Below, one piece after another: positions 24,148 through 32,703 of a stretch of DNA of 64,000 bases. Made by a program: the position numbers and the translations under genes. Below the pieces are notes generated by a model. The model ran no database searches. It had not been told where the DNA came from and worked only from the letters and a program-made list of their open reading frames with translations. Source of the stretch: MR-S7 sp000400995 (GTDB lineage: Bacteria > Pseudomonadota > Gammaproteobacteria > Burkholderiales > Burkholderiaceae_C); NCBI RefSeq assembly GCF_045291395.1, contig NZ_CP152342.1, forward strand, positions 3,534,001-3,598,000, given 5' to 3'. How positions within the stretch are numbered: position 1 is the stretch's first letter; each line of letters opens with the position of its first letter.

Positions 24148-25196
24148 CACGCCCCCTGCAGGCGCTGCGCGAAGGCGCGCCCGGTGGCGGCCGTGCCCAG
24201 GCGCCCGCCCGCGTCGCGCGTGGCCTCGCCCGCCTCCACGGCGGCGGCGGCGGTGCGCTCGATGGCCTCGGCCGCCGCCAGGAAAGCCGGCAGACCGTGG
24301 CGCTGGCCGTGCCAGCCCAGCAGTTGCCCGGCCGAGAGGATCAGCGAGAACGGATTGGCGATGTCCTGCCCGGCGATGTCGGGCGCCGAGCCGTGCGCGG
24401 CCTGGCCCATGGCGTGGTCGCGCCCGGCGTTGACCGAGCCGCCCAGGCCCAGGCTGCCCGAGAGCTCGGCCGTCAGGTCCGAGAGGATGTCGCCGAACAT
24501 GTTGGTGGTCACTATCACGTCGAAGCGCTGCGGCGCGCGCACCACGTGGGCCATCATGGCGTCGACGATGAACTCGTCCACCTGCACCTCGGGGAAGTCG
24601 CGCGCCACGCGCTGGCATTCCTCGATGAACATGCCGTCGCCCAGCTTGAGCACGTTGGCCTTGTGCACGATGCTCACGTGCCGCCGCCGCGTCATCGCCA
24701 GCTCGAAGGCCGAGCGCGCGATGCGCTCGCAGCAGCCGCGCGTGATGCGGCGCAGCGACACCGCCACGTCGGGCGTGATGAGCATCTCGCTGCCGCCCGA
24801 GGCGATGTTGCGGTCGGCATAGAAGCCCTCGGTGTTCTCGCGCACCACCACGAGGTCGAACGCATCCACCTTGTGCGGCACGCCGCTCCACGTGCGCGCG
24901 GGGCGGATGTTGGCGTACAGATCCAGCTCCTTGCGGAAGAACCGGGACGGATTGATCTCGTCCGTGTAGTCGTAGGTGGACATTGGGCCGAGCATCAGCC
25001 CGTCGGCCGCCTTCACCTTGGCGAGCAGCGCGGGCGTGACGGTGGCGCCGTGGCGGCGCAGGCTCTCGTGCCCGGCCACGTCGTGGTCGAGCTGCAGATC
25101 CAGGCCGAAGCGCTGGGATGCGGCCTGCAGCACTTCTACCGTGGCGGCCATGGTTTCGGGGCCGATGCCATCACCGGGGAGTACGACGATTTTCAT
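24147..25196 (-). CDS. Isocitrate/isopropylmalate dehydrogenase-family enzyme (tartrate/malate-type)
   Basis: Beta-decarboxylating, NAD-dependent, metal-requiring dehydrogenase. The 349-residue product starts MKIVVLPGDGIGPE and shows VVRENTEGFYADRN, HKANVLKLGDGMF, the metal-binding VDAMMAHVVRAPQRFDVIV (variant of the usual DAMAMQ) and the GSAPDIAGQDIANP adenine loop. It has EGFYADRN and not leuB-type motifs, and no leuCD neighbours, so a tartrate or related hydroxy-acid dehydrogenase is more likely than LeuB. It is in an operon with two Bug proteins and an amidohydrolase. Confidence 0.86.
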   Translation of the reverse strand: MKIVVLPGDGIGPETMAATVEVLQAASQRFGLDLQLDHDVAGHESLRRHGATVTPALLAKVKAADGLMLGPMSTYDYTDEINPSRFFRKELDLYANIRPARTWSGVPHKVDAFDLVVVRENTEGFYADRNIASGGSEMLITPDVAVSLRRITRGCCERIARSAFELAMTRRRHVSIVHKANVLKLGDGMFIEECQRVARDFPEVQVDEFIVDAMMAHVVRAPQRFDVIVTTNMFGDILSDLTAELSGSLGLGGSVNAGRDHAMGQAAHGSAPDIAGQDIANPFSLILSAGQLLGWHGQRHGLPAFLAAAEAIERTAAAAVEAGEATRDAGGRLGTAATGRAFAQRLQGA

Positions 25197-25221
25197 GGGA
25201 GGTTTCCGTTCGTTGAAAGAT

Positions 25222-26202
25222 TCAGCCTTCGAGCGTGGCGCCGGCGGCCTTGACGAGGCGCGCGTATTTGTCGGCCTCGGCGCGCACGAAGGCGTCGAAG
25301 CTCTTGGGCGTGCCCAGCTCCACCGCGCTGCCCTCGGTTTCGAGGCGCTCGCGCAGCGGGCCCTGGCCGATGATGCGGCCGATTTCGCCGGCCAGCCGCT
25401 CCACCACTGCGTCGGGCGTGCCGCGCGGGGCGAAGTAGCCGCCCCAGAGGCTGAAGGCGAAGCCCGGCAGCGTGTCCGACACCGCCGGCACGCCGGGCAG
25501 CGCGGCAATGCGCGCGGGCTTGGAGACGGCTAGCGCCCGCACCTTGCCGCCCTTGACGTGCCCGACGATGGACGAGGCGCTGGCGAAGAAGAACTGCACC
25601 TGCGCGCCTATCAGGTCGGTGATGGCCTGGCCCGCGCCCTTGTAGGGGATGTGCGTCATCTGCGTGCCGGTGCGCGCGGCCAGTTCGGCGGCGGCCAGGT
25701 GGCCCGGCGTGGCCGTGCCCGACGAGGCGTAGGCCACGCTGCCCGGCCGCTCGCGCGCGGCCTGCACCAGATCGGCCAGGCTCTTGAAGGGCGAGGCGGC
25801 GGGCACCGCCAGCACCAGCGGCGCGTCGCCCACCAGGGCCACGGCGCGCAGGTCTTTCAGCGCGTCGTAGCCGGGGTTCTTCATGGCGGCGCCGTTGATG
25901 GCGATCTCGCCCGTCTGCCCCATGAGCAGCGTGTAGCCGTCGGTCGGCGCACGCGCGGCCAGGCGGGTGCCCAGCGCGCCGCTGGCGCCGGGGCGGTTGT
26001 CCACCACCACGGGCTGGCCGAGCGCACGTGCCAGCGGCTCGCCGACGAGGCGCGCGAACACGTCGCCCTGCCCGCCCGGCGCGTAGGGCACGATGACGGT
26101 GATGGGCTTGTTCGGGTAGCTGTCCTGGGCGCGGGCCCAGCCAGCCAGGGCCAGCGCGGTGGAAGCGCCCACGAAGTTGCGGCGGGAAAGGGTGTGTTGC
26201 AT
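25222..26202 (-). CDS. Bug-family periplasmic solute-binding protein 1
   Basis: Bug (TctC-like) proteins bind small carboxylates for tripartite tricarboxylate or other transporters and are expanded in Burkholderiales. The 326-residue product has a twin-arginine-like signal (SRRNFVGASTALALAGWARA), then PNKPITVIVPYAPGGQGD, RPGASGALGTRLAARAPTDGYT, the conserved HIPYKGAGQAITDLIGAQVQ and an ARLVKAAG end. The start (26200-26202) has a GGAG site. It follows a second, different Bug gene by 14 nt. Ligand unknown; the co-encoded enzymes suggest a hydroxy acid or lactone-derived acid. Confidence 0.92.
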   Translation of the reverse strand: MQHTLSRRNFVGASTALALAGWARAQDSYPNKPITVIVPYAPGGQGDVFARLVGEPLARALGQPVVVDNRPGASGALGTRLAARAPTDGYTLLMGQTGEIAINGAAMKNPGYDALKDLRAVALVGDAPLVLAVPAASPFKSLADLVQAARERPGSVAYASSGTATPGHLAAAELAARTGTQMTHIPYKGAGQAITDLIGAQVQFFFASASSIVGHVKGGKVRALAVSKPARIAALPGVPAVSDTLPGFAFSLWGGYFAPRGTPDAVVERLAGEIGRIIGQGPLRERLETEGSAVELGTPKSFDAFVRAEADKYARLVKAAGATLEG

Positions 26203-26216
26203 GGCGTTGCTCTCCT

Positions 26217-27190
26217 TCAGCGCAGTTGCATGCCAGGGGCGGCGGCCACGTTGCGCCACAGCGCCAGTTCCTTGCGCAACTCCTCGCCGAACGCGGCGGG
26301 GGCCAGGCGCACCGGGTCGGCACCCTCGTGCTGCAGCCGGCCCTTGACCGGCTCGGCGGCGGCGGATTCGTTCACGGCGCGGTTCAGCGCCTCGACGATG
26401 GGCGCGGGCGTCCTGGCGGGCGCCAGCACGCCCCACCACGTGGTCACGTCGTAGCCCGGCACGCCGGCCTCGGCCAGCGTGGGCAGGTCGGGGAACAGGC
26501 GCGAGCGCTTGGCGCTGGTCACGGCCAGCAGGCCGAGCTGGTTGTCCTTCAGGTGGCTCTGGATCGTCGGCACGGTGGCGAAGAACAGATCCACGCGCCC
26601 GGCCAGCAGCTCCACCGTGGCCGGGGCGCTGCCCTTGAAAGGCACGTGCGTCATCGACGCGCCCAGGCCCGTCTTCTGGCGGAACATCTCGCCCGCCAGG
26701 TGGTTGATGCTGCCGTTGCCGGCGGAGCAGAAGTTCAGCCCCTCGGGCCGGGCCTTGGCCGCCGCCACGAGCTGGGCCACGCTGCCCGCGCCGAGCTGCT
26801 TGCTGGTGACGACCAGCAGCGGGCCTCGCCCGATCATGGCCACCGGGGCGAAGTCCTTCACCGGGTCGTAGGGCAGCTTGGGCTCCACGGCCGCGTTGGT
26901 GGCGAAGGTGGACGTGGCAAACAGCAGCGTGTAGCCGTCCGGCGCGGCCTTGGCCACGGCCTGCGCGCCGATGGCGCCGCCCGCGCCGCCGCGGTTGTCC
27001 ACCACCACAGGCTGGCCCAGCCGCTCGGCCATGTTCTTGGCGATGTCGCGCGCGATGCTGTCGGTGCCGCCGCCCGCCGCGAAGGGCACGATCAGCGTGA
27101 TGGCGCGCGCGGGCCAGGGGCCTGTGCGGCGGCGGCCAGCGGGACGAGGGCCAGGCACGCCAGGGCGGCCTTCCAGCGGATGGGGAACAT
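26217..27190 (-). CDS. Bug-family periplasmic solute-binding protein 2, frame broken at 27117-27120
   Basis: The main part (ARAITLIVPFAAGGGTDSIA..., NRGGAGGAIGAQAVAKAAPDGYT, HVPFKGSAPATVELLAGRVD) is a typical Bug protein, but its signal peptide (MFPIRWKAALACLALVPLA, start at 27188-27190) is in another frame. One extra base in the G4 run at 27117-27120 (C on the coding strand) joins them as AQAPWPARAITLIVPF and gives 324 residues. No other start near the break would supply a signal peptide. I treat it as intact with an assembly error. First gene of the operon, divergent from a LysR regulator. Confidence 0.85.
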
Positions 27191-27287
27191 CGGTGTCTCT
27201 CCTTGCGTTATCGAATGCCCGCGCATCCTCGCGGCAACGCGCTTCGCTGTAAATTGCAAAGATTCGTTGGATTGATAGGCTTTGCGC

Positions 27288-28208
27288 ATGAATTTCGACC
27301 TCTCCGACCTGCGCGCCTTCGTCGCCGTGGCCGACCTGGCCAGCTTTCGCGCCGCCGCCGAGGCGCTGCACCTGTCGCAGCCCGCGCTCTCGCGCCGCGT
27401 GGACAAGCTGGAGCAGGCGCTGGGCTTTCGCCTGCTGGAGCGCAGCACGCGCAAGGTGGAGCTGAACGCCATGGGCCGCGCCTTCCTGCCGCGCGCGCGG
27501 CACGTGCTGGCCGAGCTGGAGGGCGCACTGCTGGGCATGGCGGATCTGGCCGAGCGCATCCACGGCCTCGTCACCGTGGCCTGCATCCCCTCGGCCGTGG
27601 ACAACTTCGTGGCCCGAGCCGCACGCGGCTTCCAGCAGCGCTTTCCGCGCATCCGCCTGCGCGTGCTGGACCAGCCAGCCCCGGAAATTCTGATGTCCGT
27701 CGCTCGCTCGGAGGCCGATTTCGGCATCAGCTACCTGGGCACGCAGGAGCCCGACCTGGACTTCGACCTGCTGGTGGACGAGCCCTTCGTGCTCGCCTGC
27801 CGCCGCGACCACCCGCTGGCGCAGCGCGCGGAGGTCGCCTGGGCCGAGTTGGCCGCGCACGACTGCATCGCGCTGGCGCCGGGCAGCGGCAACCGCCTGC
27901 TGATCGAACAGGGCCTGGCCGGCAGCGGCGCCCGCCCGCGCTGGCACTGCGAAGCGCAGCACGTGCCCGCCGTGCTGAGCCTGGTCGAGGCGGGCGTGGG
28001 TGTGGGCGCGGTGCCGCAATTGGCGCTGGCCGCAGGCACCTCCCTCGCCGGCGTGCCGCTGGTGGCCCCGCGCATCGCGCGCAGCGTGGGCGTGGTGCGC
28101 CGGCGCGGCCGGCCGCTGTCGCCTGCGGCACAGGCATTTCTCGACAATTTGAATGAAATAAGCCTCCAGCGCTTACCTGTCAAGCGCAAGCAGCTACGAA
28201 AGAAATAG
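27288..28208 (+). CDS. LysR-family transcriptional regulator
   Basis: The 306-residue product starts MNFDLSDLRAFVAVADLAS, has the winged helix-turn-helix (SFRAAAEALHLSQPALSRRVDKLEQALG), and a periplasmic-binding-like effector domain. It is divergent from the Bug/dehydrogenase/amidohydrolase operon with about 97 nt between starts, so it probably controls that operon in response to its substrate. The last 15 or so codons (NEISLQRLPVKRKQLRKK) are encoded by a copy of the dispersed palindromic repeat, so the natural C-terminus was probably shorter. Confidence 0.92.
   Translation: MNFDLSDLRAFVAVADLASFRAAAEALHLSQPALSRRVDKLEQALGFRLLERSTRKVELNAMGRAFLPRARHVLAELEGALLGMADLAERIHGLVTVACIPSAVDNFVARAARGFQQRFPRIRLRVLDQPAPEILMSVARSEADFGISYLGTQEPDLDFDLLVDEPFVLACRRDHPLAQRAEVAWAELAAHDCIALAPGSGNRLLIEQGLAGSGARPRWHCEAQHVPAVLSLVEAGVGVGAVPQLALAAGTSLAGVPLVAPRIARSVGVVRRRGRPLSPAAQAFLDNLNEISLQRLPVKRKQLRKK
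28163..28197 (-). repeat. Dispersed palindromic repeat inside the LysR 3' end
   Basis: On the minus strand it reads GTAGCTGCTTGCGCTTGACA then GGTAAGCGCTGGAGGCT. It matches the consensus AGCTGCTTGCGCTT-N-AAGCGCTAGAGGC. It is translated as the last residues of the LysR regulator, unlike most copies, which lie between genes. Confidence 0.75.
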
Positions 28209-28211
28209 CAC

Positions 28212-29120
28212 ATGACGCACGCCCCCGTACAAGAAACCGCCCACGCCCTGCCGCACGGCATCACCCTGCACTGCCGCGTGGCGGGCGCGCCGGGGCGGCC
28301 GCTGCTGCTGTTCCTGCACGGATTTCCCGAGGGCGCTTTCGTCTGGGACGCGCTACTGGCCCACTTCGCCGATCCGGCCCATGGCGGCTACCGCTGCGTG
28401 GCGCCGTTCCTGCGCGGCTACGCACCATCGAGCGCACCCGCTGCAGAAGCCGACTACCGCCCCCGGCTGCTGGTGCAGGACCTGGCCGCGCTGATCGCCG
28501 CCGAGGGCGGGCGCGCTTCGGCCGTGGTGGCGCACGACTGGGGCGGCGCGCTGGCGTGGAGCCTCGCCAACCAGCACCCGGCGCTGCTGGAGCGGCTGAT
28601 GGTGCTCAACGCGCCGCACACAGGCACGTTCCTGCGCGAGCTGCAAACCAGCGCCGCCCAGCAGCGCGCCAGCGCCTACATGCACTTCCTGCGCCGCCCC
28701 GATGCCGAGGCGATGCTGGCCGAGGACGGCTTTCGCCGCCTGTTCAACTTCTTCCGCCACGCCGACGGCAGTGCGCCCGGCTGGCTCACGCCCGAGCTGC
28801 GCGCGCGATACCAGGCGCTCTGGAGCGCGGGCCTGGCCGGCCCTTGCCACTACTACCGCGCCAGCCCGCTCAGGCCGCCCGCCCCGGGCGACGAGGGCAT
28901 CCACGCCCTGCAGCTGCCGCCGGAGATGCTGACCGTGCAGGCGCCCACCCGCGTGCTCTGGGGCATGGACGACCCGGCCCTGCTGCCCGGCCTGCTGGAC
29001 GGCCTGGAGCCATGGGTGCCGCGCCTGGAGGTGCGCCGCGTGGAAGGCGCCACGCACTGGATCGTGCACGAGCAGCCCGCGCTGGTGCAGCGCGAGCTGG
29101 CCGCCTTCCTCGCGGAATGA
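28212..29120 (+). CDS. Alpha/beta hydrolase (epoxide hydrolase-like)
   Basis: The 302-residue product has HGFPEGAFVWD (oxyanion HGxP motif), the nucleophile elbow VAHDWGGALAW with Asp as nucleophile, as in epoxide hydrolases and haloalkane dehalogenases, a cap-domain stretch (about 140-230) and catalytic His near the end (GATHWIVHEQP). Asp as nucleophile and the HGFP motif favour soluble epoxide hydrolase-type activity. It starts 3 nt after the LysR gene, and convergent acyltransferase genes follow. Substrate unknown. Confidence 0.88.
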   Translation: MTHAPVQETAHALPHGITLHCRVAGAPGRPLLLFLHGFPEGAFVWDALLAHFADPAHGGYRCVAPFLRGYAPSSAPAAEADYRPRLLVQDLAALIAAEGGRASAVVAHDWGGALAWSLANQHPALLERLMVLNAPHTGTFLRELQTSAAQQRASAYMHFLRRPDAEAMLAEDGFRRLFNFFRHADGSAPGWLTPELRARYQALWSAGLAGPCHYYRASPLRPPAPGDEGIHALQLPPEMLTVQAPTRVLWGMDDPALLPGLLDGLEPWVPRLEVRRVEGATHWIVHEQPALVQRELAAFLAE

Positions 29121-29127
29121 TTCATTT

Positions 29128-29168
29128 TTGATAGCTGGTTGCGCTTGCCGGACAAGCGCTGGCGCCGT
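29128..29168 (+). repeat. Dispersed palindromic repeat after the alpha/beta hydrolase gene
   Basis: ATAGCTGGTTGCGCTTGCCG then GACAAGCGCTGGCGCC, followed by GTTTTTC, between convergent genes. GCGCTTG/CAAGCGC can form a stem with a short loop, so it may terminate transcription from both sides. Confidence 0.75.
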
Positions 29169-29174
29169 TTTTCT

Positions 29175-30056
29175 TCAATAAAGCGGCGGCTGCCCCTCGG
29201 GCCGCGTCTTGAAGCGCCGGTGCACCCAGTAGTACTGCGCGGGCATGGTGCCGATGGCCGCCTCCAGTTCGCGGTTCATGCGCGCGGTGTCGGCCACGTG
29301 GTCGTCGGTGGGGAAGTGTTCCCACGCGGGCGTGAGCTCGGCCACGTAGCCCTCGGGCGTCATGCGGCTGTAGAGCGCGACGACCTTGGCGCGGCCCAGG
29401 CGCGCGAAGCGCGAGAGCGAGGGAATGGTGGCCGCATCGGGCACGGCGAAGAAGGGCACGAAGACCGAATCGCCCGGCCCATAGTCCATGTCGGGCAGCA
29501 GGTACAGCAGCCCGCCCTTGCGCAGGCACGAGACGATGGGCTTGACCCCGTCGGCGCGGTTGAGCATGCGCACGTTGCCGAAGCGCTGGCGCCCGCCCAT
29601 GAACCAGGCGTCGAGCACCGGATCGGGGTTGGTCGCGAAGATCGAGGTGAATTCGCGCGTGGTACTCAAAGGCAGCGCCAGCCCGCCCGCGTCCATGCTG
29701 TAGAAGTGCGGCGCGAAGACGATGGTGGGCGTGTCGCCCTCCAACTCGTGCAACGCGCCGGTGAGCTTCACGCGGCTGCGCACCACCGATTCGGACGCGG
29801 ACCAGAGCCAGCCCCGGTCGAGGAAGGTCTGGCAGAACACCTCGAACGACTCGCGCGCCCAGGCGCGGCGCTGCGCTTCGGGCACGTCGGGAAAGCACAG
29901 CGCCAGGTTGCGCAGCGCCACCTTGCGCCGCGGCGCGGCCAGCACGAACAGCACCCGGCCGATGAAGGCGCCCAGTGCGCGCAGCGCGGGCAGCGGCAGG
30001 CGGCCCAGCAGGTTCAGCAGCGCGATACCCGCACGTGACGCCAGCCGCGACGTCAT
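29175..30056 (-). CDS. LpxL/HtrB-family lipid A acyltransferase (second of pair)
   Basis: Inner-membrane enzyme that adds a secondary acyl chain to lipid A. The 293-residue product has an N-terminal hydrophobic region, the HX4D catalytic motif (APHFYSMDAGG), an arginine-rich middle (GGRQRFGNVRMLNR), the LLPDMDYGPGDSVFVPFF segment and the YYWVHRRFKTRPEG end typical of the family. It overlaps the upstream homologue by 4 bases. Two adjacent copies next to metK are usual in Burkholderiales. The chain added by each enzyme is not readable from sequence. Confidence 0.9.
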   Translation of the reverse strand: MTSRLASRAGIALLNLLGRLPLPALRALGAFIGRVLFVLAAPRRKVALRNLALCFPDVPEAQRRAWARESFEVFCQTFLDRGWLWSASESVVRSRVKLTGALHELEGDTPTIVFAPHFYSMDAGGLALPLSTTREFTSIFATNPDPVLDAWFMGGRQRFGNVRMLNRADGVKPIVSCLRKGGLLYLLPDMDYGPGDSVFVPFFAVPDAATIPSLSRFARLGRAKVVALYSRMTPEGYVAELTPAWEHFPTDDHVADTARMNRELEAAIGTMPAQYYWVHRRFKTRPEGQPPLY

Positions 30057-30907
30057 GCGCCCGTCTCCACCGTGTGCGCCTCGGCGCGCGGCTGCTTGTA
30101 GCGGGCGTAGCCCCAGAGGTACTGCCCGGGGCTTTGGCGGATGAGGTGTTCCATGGCTTGGTTGATCTGCCGCACGGCGGCGTCGAGTGTAGGGGCCAGG
30201 GGCTCGGGCAGATCCTCCAGGTGCAGCACGTAGCCACGCCCGCTGGGCAGGCGCTCGCAGCGCGCCAGGATCACGGCGGCGCCCGTCTGCTGCACGAGGC
30301 GCGCGGCCAGCGTCATGGTGTAGGCGTCGCGGCCGAAGAACGGCGACCACAGGCCCTGCCCCTGCGGCGGCACCTGGTCGGGCAGCAGGCCCACGGCGCG
30401 GCCCGCGCGCAGCGCCTTGAGCATCTGGCGCACGCCCTGCAGCGTGGTCGGCACCGCGTGGATGCCGGGGCGGTTGCGCGCCGTCTGCATCACGCGGGCC
30501 AGCCAGGGCTGGCGCGCGGGTCGGTAGAGGATGGTGAAGGGGCCGTGCCCGGGCGCCCAGCGCCGCGCCCCCTCCTGCACCGACATCTCGAAGCAGCCGA
30601 TGTGCGGCGTGAGGAAGACGATGCCCCGCCCCGCCTCCCACGCGCGCTCCACGCATTCGGCGCCGCGCACCTCGCACGGCGGCAGCGCCGGCGCGAGCCA
30701 CAGGCGCGGCGCCTCGGCCACCATGCGGCCCGCGTGGCCCACGGCCGCGCGCACGTCGCGCAGCCGGTAGCCTGCGCGCGCGGCGTTCTCCAGAAAGCGC
30801 CGCCGGTACGTGGCCGAGGCGCCGAACGCCACCCACCCCAGCAGCGCGCCGATGGCGTGCAGCAGCCGGAGCGGCAGTGCGGAAAGGAAGCGGAAGACGG
30901 ATGGCAT
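30053..30907 (-). CDS. LpxL/HtrB-family lipid A acyltransferase (first of pair)
   Basis: Paralogue of the next gene. The 284-residue product has an N-terminal membrane-associated helix, catalytic HX4E motif (TPHIGCFEMSVQ; Glu instead of the Asp seen in its partner), ILYRPARQPWLARVM, GLLPDQVPPQGQGLWSPFFGR and the QYLWGYARYKQPR end. The start at 30905-30907 lies 135 nt from the divergent metK. Likely acts on lipid A (Kdo2-lipid IVA or a later precursor). Confidence 0.9.
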   Translation of the reverse strand: MPSVFRFLSALPLRLLHAIGALLGWVAFGASATYRRRFLENAARAGYRLRDVRAAVGHAGRMVAEAPRLWLAPALPPCEVRGAECVERAWEAGRGIVFLTPHIGCFEMSVQEGARRWAPGHGPFTILYRPARQPWLARVMQTARNRPGIHAVPTTLQGVRQMLKALRAGRAVGLLPDQVPPQGQGLWSPFFGRDAYTMTLAARLVQQTGAAVILARCERLPSGRGYVLHLEDLPEPLAPTLDAAVRQINQAMEHLIRQSPGQYLWGYARYKQPRAEAHTVETGA

Positions 30908-31042
30908 TAAAATGGCGGACGTCGCCGAGTTAACTGAGCAACTTGCAGGGCGACGTTAAACACAACTGCTAAAGCGTTCGCCACAGGCTCCTCAAGGACT
31001 GCGGGCAACGCCCAAAAGTGCTGAACACAGGAGTTTATTCAA
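30908..31042 (+). other. Intergenic leader between acyltransferase genes and metK
   Basis: The 135-nt divergent gap must hold both promoters. On the metK side there is a small hairpin GGGC-AAC-GCCC (31003-31013) 30 nt before the ATG and a GGAG ribosome site. I compared it by eye with known SAM and SAH riboswitch conserved cores and saw no convincing match. It may be an ordinary leader. Confidence 0.4.
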
Positions 31043-32224
31043 ATGGCGAACGATTTCCTCTTCACCTCCGAATCGGTTTCCGAGGGCCACCCAGACAAGG
31101 TGGCCGACCAGATCTCGGATGCGATCCTCGACGCGATCTTCGAGCAGGACCCCCGCTCGCGCGTGGCTGCCGAGACGCTGACCAACACCGGCCTGGTCGT
31201 GCTGGCCGGCGAGATCACCACCAACGCCCACGTGGACTACATCCAGGTGGCGCGCGATACCATCAAGCGCATCGGCTACGACAACACCGACTACGGCATC
31301 GACTACAAGGGCTGCGCGGTGCTCGTGGCCTACGACAAGCAGAGCAACGACATCGCCCAGGGCGTGGACCACGCGAGCGACGACCACCTGAACACCGGCG
31401 CGGGCGACCAGGGCCTGATGTTCGGCTACGCCTGCGACGAGACGCCCGAGCTGATGCCCGCGCCCATCTACTACGCGCACCGCCTGGTCGAGCGCCAGGC
31501 ACAGTTGCGCAAGGACGGCCGCCTGCCCTTCCTGCGGCCCGACGCCAAGAGCCAGGTGACGATGCGCTACGTGGACGGCAAGCCGCACAGCATCGACACC
31601 GTGGTGCTCTCCACCCAGCACCACCCCGACCAGAGCGAGACGCCCACCAAGATGAAGGCCAGCTTCACCGAGGCCGTCATCGAGGAGATCATCAAGCCCG
31701 TGCTGCCCAAGGAGTGGCTGCAGGACACCAAGTACCTCATCAACCCCACGGGCCGCTTCGTCATCGGCGGCCCGCAGGGCGACTGCGGCCTGACGGGCCG
31801 CAAGATCATCGTGGACACCTACGGCGGCGCCTGCCCGCACGGCGGCGGCGCGTTCAGCGGCAAGGATCCGACGAAGGTGGACCGCAGCGCCGCCTACGCC
31901 GCGCGCTACGTGGCCAAGAACATCGTGGCCGCGGGCCTGGCGCGCCAGTGCCAGATCCAGGTGGCCTACGCCATCGGCGTGGCGCGGCCGATGAACGTCA
32001 CGGTCTACACCGAGGGCACGGGCGTGATGCCCGACGAGCAGATCGCGCAATTGGTGCTGGAGCACTTCGACCTGCGGCCCAAGGGCATCATCCAGATGCT
32101 CGACCTGCTGCGCCCGATCTACCAGAAGACCGCCGCCTACGGCCACTTCGGCCGCGAGGAGCCCGAGTTCACCTGGGAGAGGACGGACAAGGCTGCCGCG
32201 CTGCGTGCAGCGGCCGGGCTGTAA
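31043..32224 (+). CDS. metK: S-adenosylmethionine synthase
   Basis: MetK makes S-adenosylmethionine from methionine and ATP. The 393-residue product has the signature motifs SEGHPDKVADQ, GAGDQGLMFGYA, GRFVIGGPQGD and the phosphate loop GGGAFSGKDPTKVDRS, and ends normally (AALRAAAGL). GGAG precedes the ATG. Length and motifs leave no doubt. The 3' end appears again, decayed, about 131 nt downstream. Confidence 0.97.
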   Translation: MANDFLFTSESVSEGHPDKVADQISDAILDAIFEQDPRSRVAAETLTNTGLVVLAGEITTNAHVDYIQVARDTIKRIGYDNTDYGIDYKGCAVLVAYDKQSNDIAQGVDHASDDHLNTGAGDQGLMFGYACDETPELMPAPIYYAHRLVERQAQLRKDGRLPFLRPDAKSQVTMRYVDGKPHSIDTVVLSTQHHPDQSETPTKMKASFTEAVIEEIIKPVLPKEWLQDTKYLINPTGRFVIGGPQGDCGLTGRKIIVDTYGGACPHGGGAFSGKDPTKVDRSAAYAARYVAKNIVAAGLARQCQIQVAYAIGVARPMNVTVYTEGTGVMPDEQIAQLVLEHFDLRPKGIIQMLDLLRPIYQKTAAYGHFGREEPEFTWERTDKAAALRAAAGL

Positions 32225-32451
32225 AGCCCGGCAATCCGCGCCAGCGGATTCGGCAGCCTTGCGGCGCAGGCTCATTTCGCGCAGCGAAGTGAAGGCCCGC
32301 AGGGCCGGGCCGAAGCCACAAAGCCCAGGCGCTGCGTACAGCAGCCGGGCGGTAAGCACACGCCCCGCTCCTACATCGCCCCGGCCGCCACACCGACGGC
32401 CGGATGGTGCCCGGCTCCCTATCGTTGCTCCCGTAACGAAAGGGAACTGCC
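32225..32451. other. Gap after metK with hairpin and decayed duplication of the metK 3' end
   Basis: AATCCGC-GCCA-GCGGATT (32233-32250) is a perfect 7-bp hairpin soon after the metK stop, a likely terminator stem without a T run. At 32332-32357 the sequence resembles the metK end at 32201-32227 (CTGCGTxCAGCxGCCGGGC, then GTAA), with about four mismatches and one gap. This looks like an old local duplication. No gene is seen in the 227 nt. Confidence 0.5.
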
Positions 32452-32637
32452 ATGCTGAAGTACGCCATCATCTTCGCCATCATTTCGCTCATCGCCGGGG
32501 CGCTGGGCTTCACCGGCGTGGCCGCGGGCTCGGCCGCCATCGCCAAGGTACTGTTCGTGCTGTTCCTGGTGCTGGCCGTGGTGTTCCTGGTGCTGGCGCT
32601 GCTGGGCATCGGCGCTGCGCGCAAGGCGCTCAAATGA
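32452..32637 (+). CDS. DUF1328 small membrane protein (YtjA-like)
   Basis: The 61-residue product MLKYAIIFAIISLIAGALGF... is two transmembrane helices joined by a short AAGSAAIAKV segment with a basic tail, exactly the DUF1328 pattern. Such proteins are often stress-related in proteobacteria, but their function is not established. AAAGGGAA precedes the ATG. No operon partner is evident. Confidence 0.9.
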   Translation: MLKYAIIFAIISLIAGALGFTGVAAGSAAIAKVLFVLFLVLAVVFLVLALLGIGAARKALK

Positions 32638-32703
32638 CGGCGGCGGCCGGGCGCGGCCGCGCAGTTGCCTACACTGCGGGCTCTGCACGACCGCTTCCGC
32701 GCC

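Noticed and set aside
24147..25196. LeuB (3-isopropylmalate dehydrogenase)
   Set aside because: Motifs such as ENTEGFYADRN and the operon with Bug proteins and a hydrolase, without leuC/leuD, fit a catabolic relative better.
30908..31042. SAM or SAH riboswitch before metK
   Set aside because: No convincing match by eye to the conserved cores; only a small GGGC-AAC-GCCC hairpin is present. A covariance-model search would decide.
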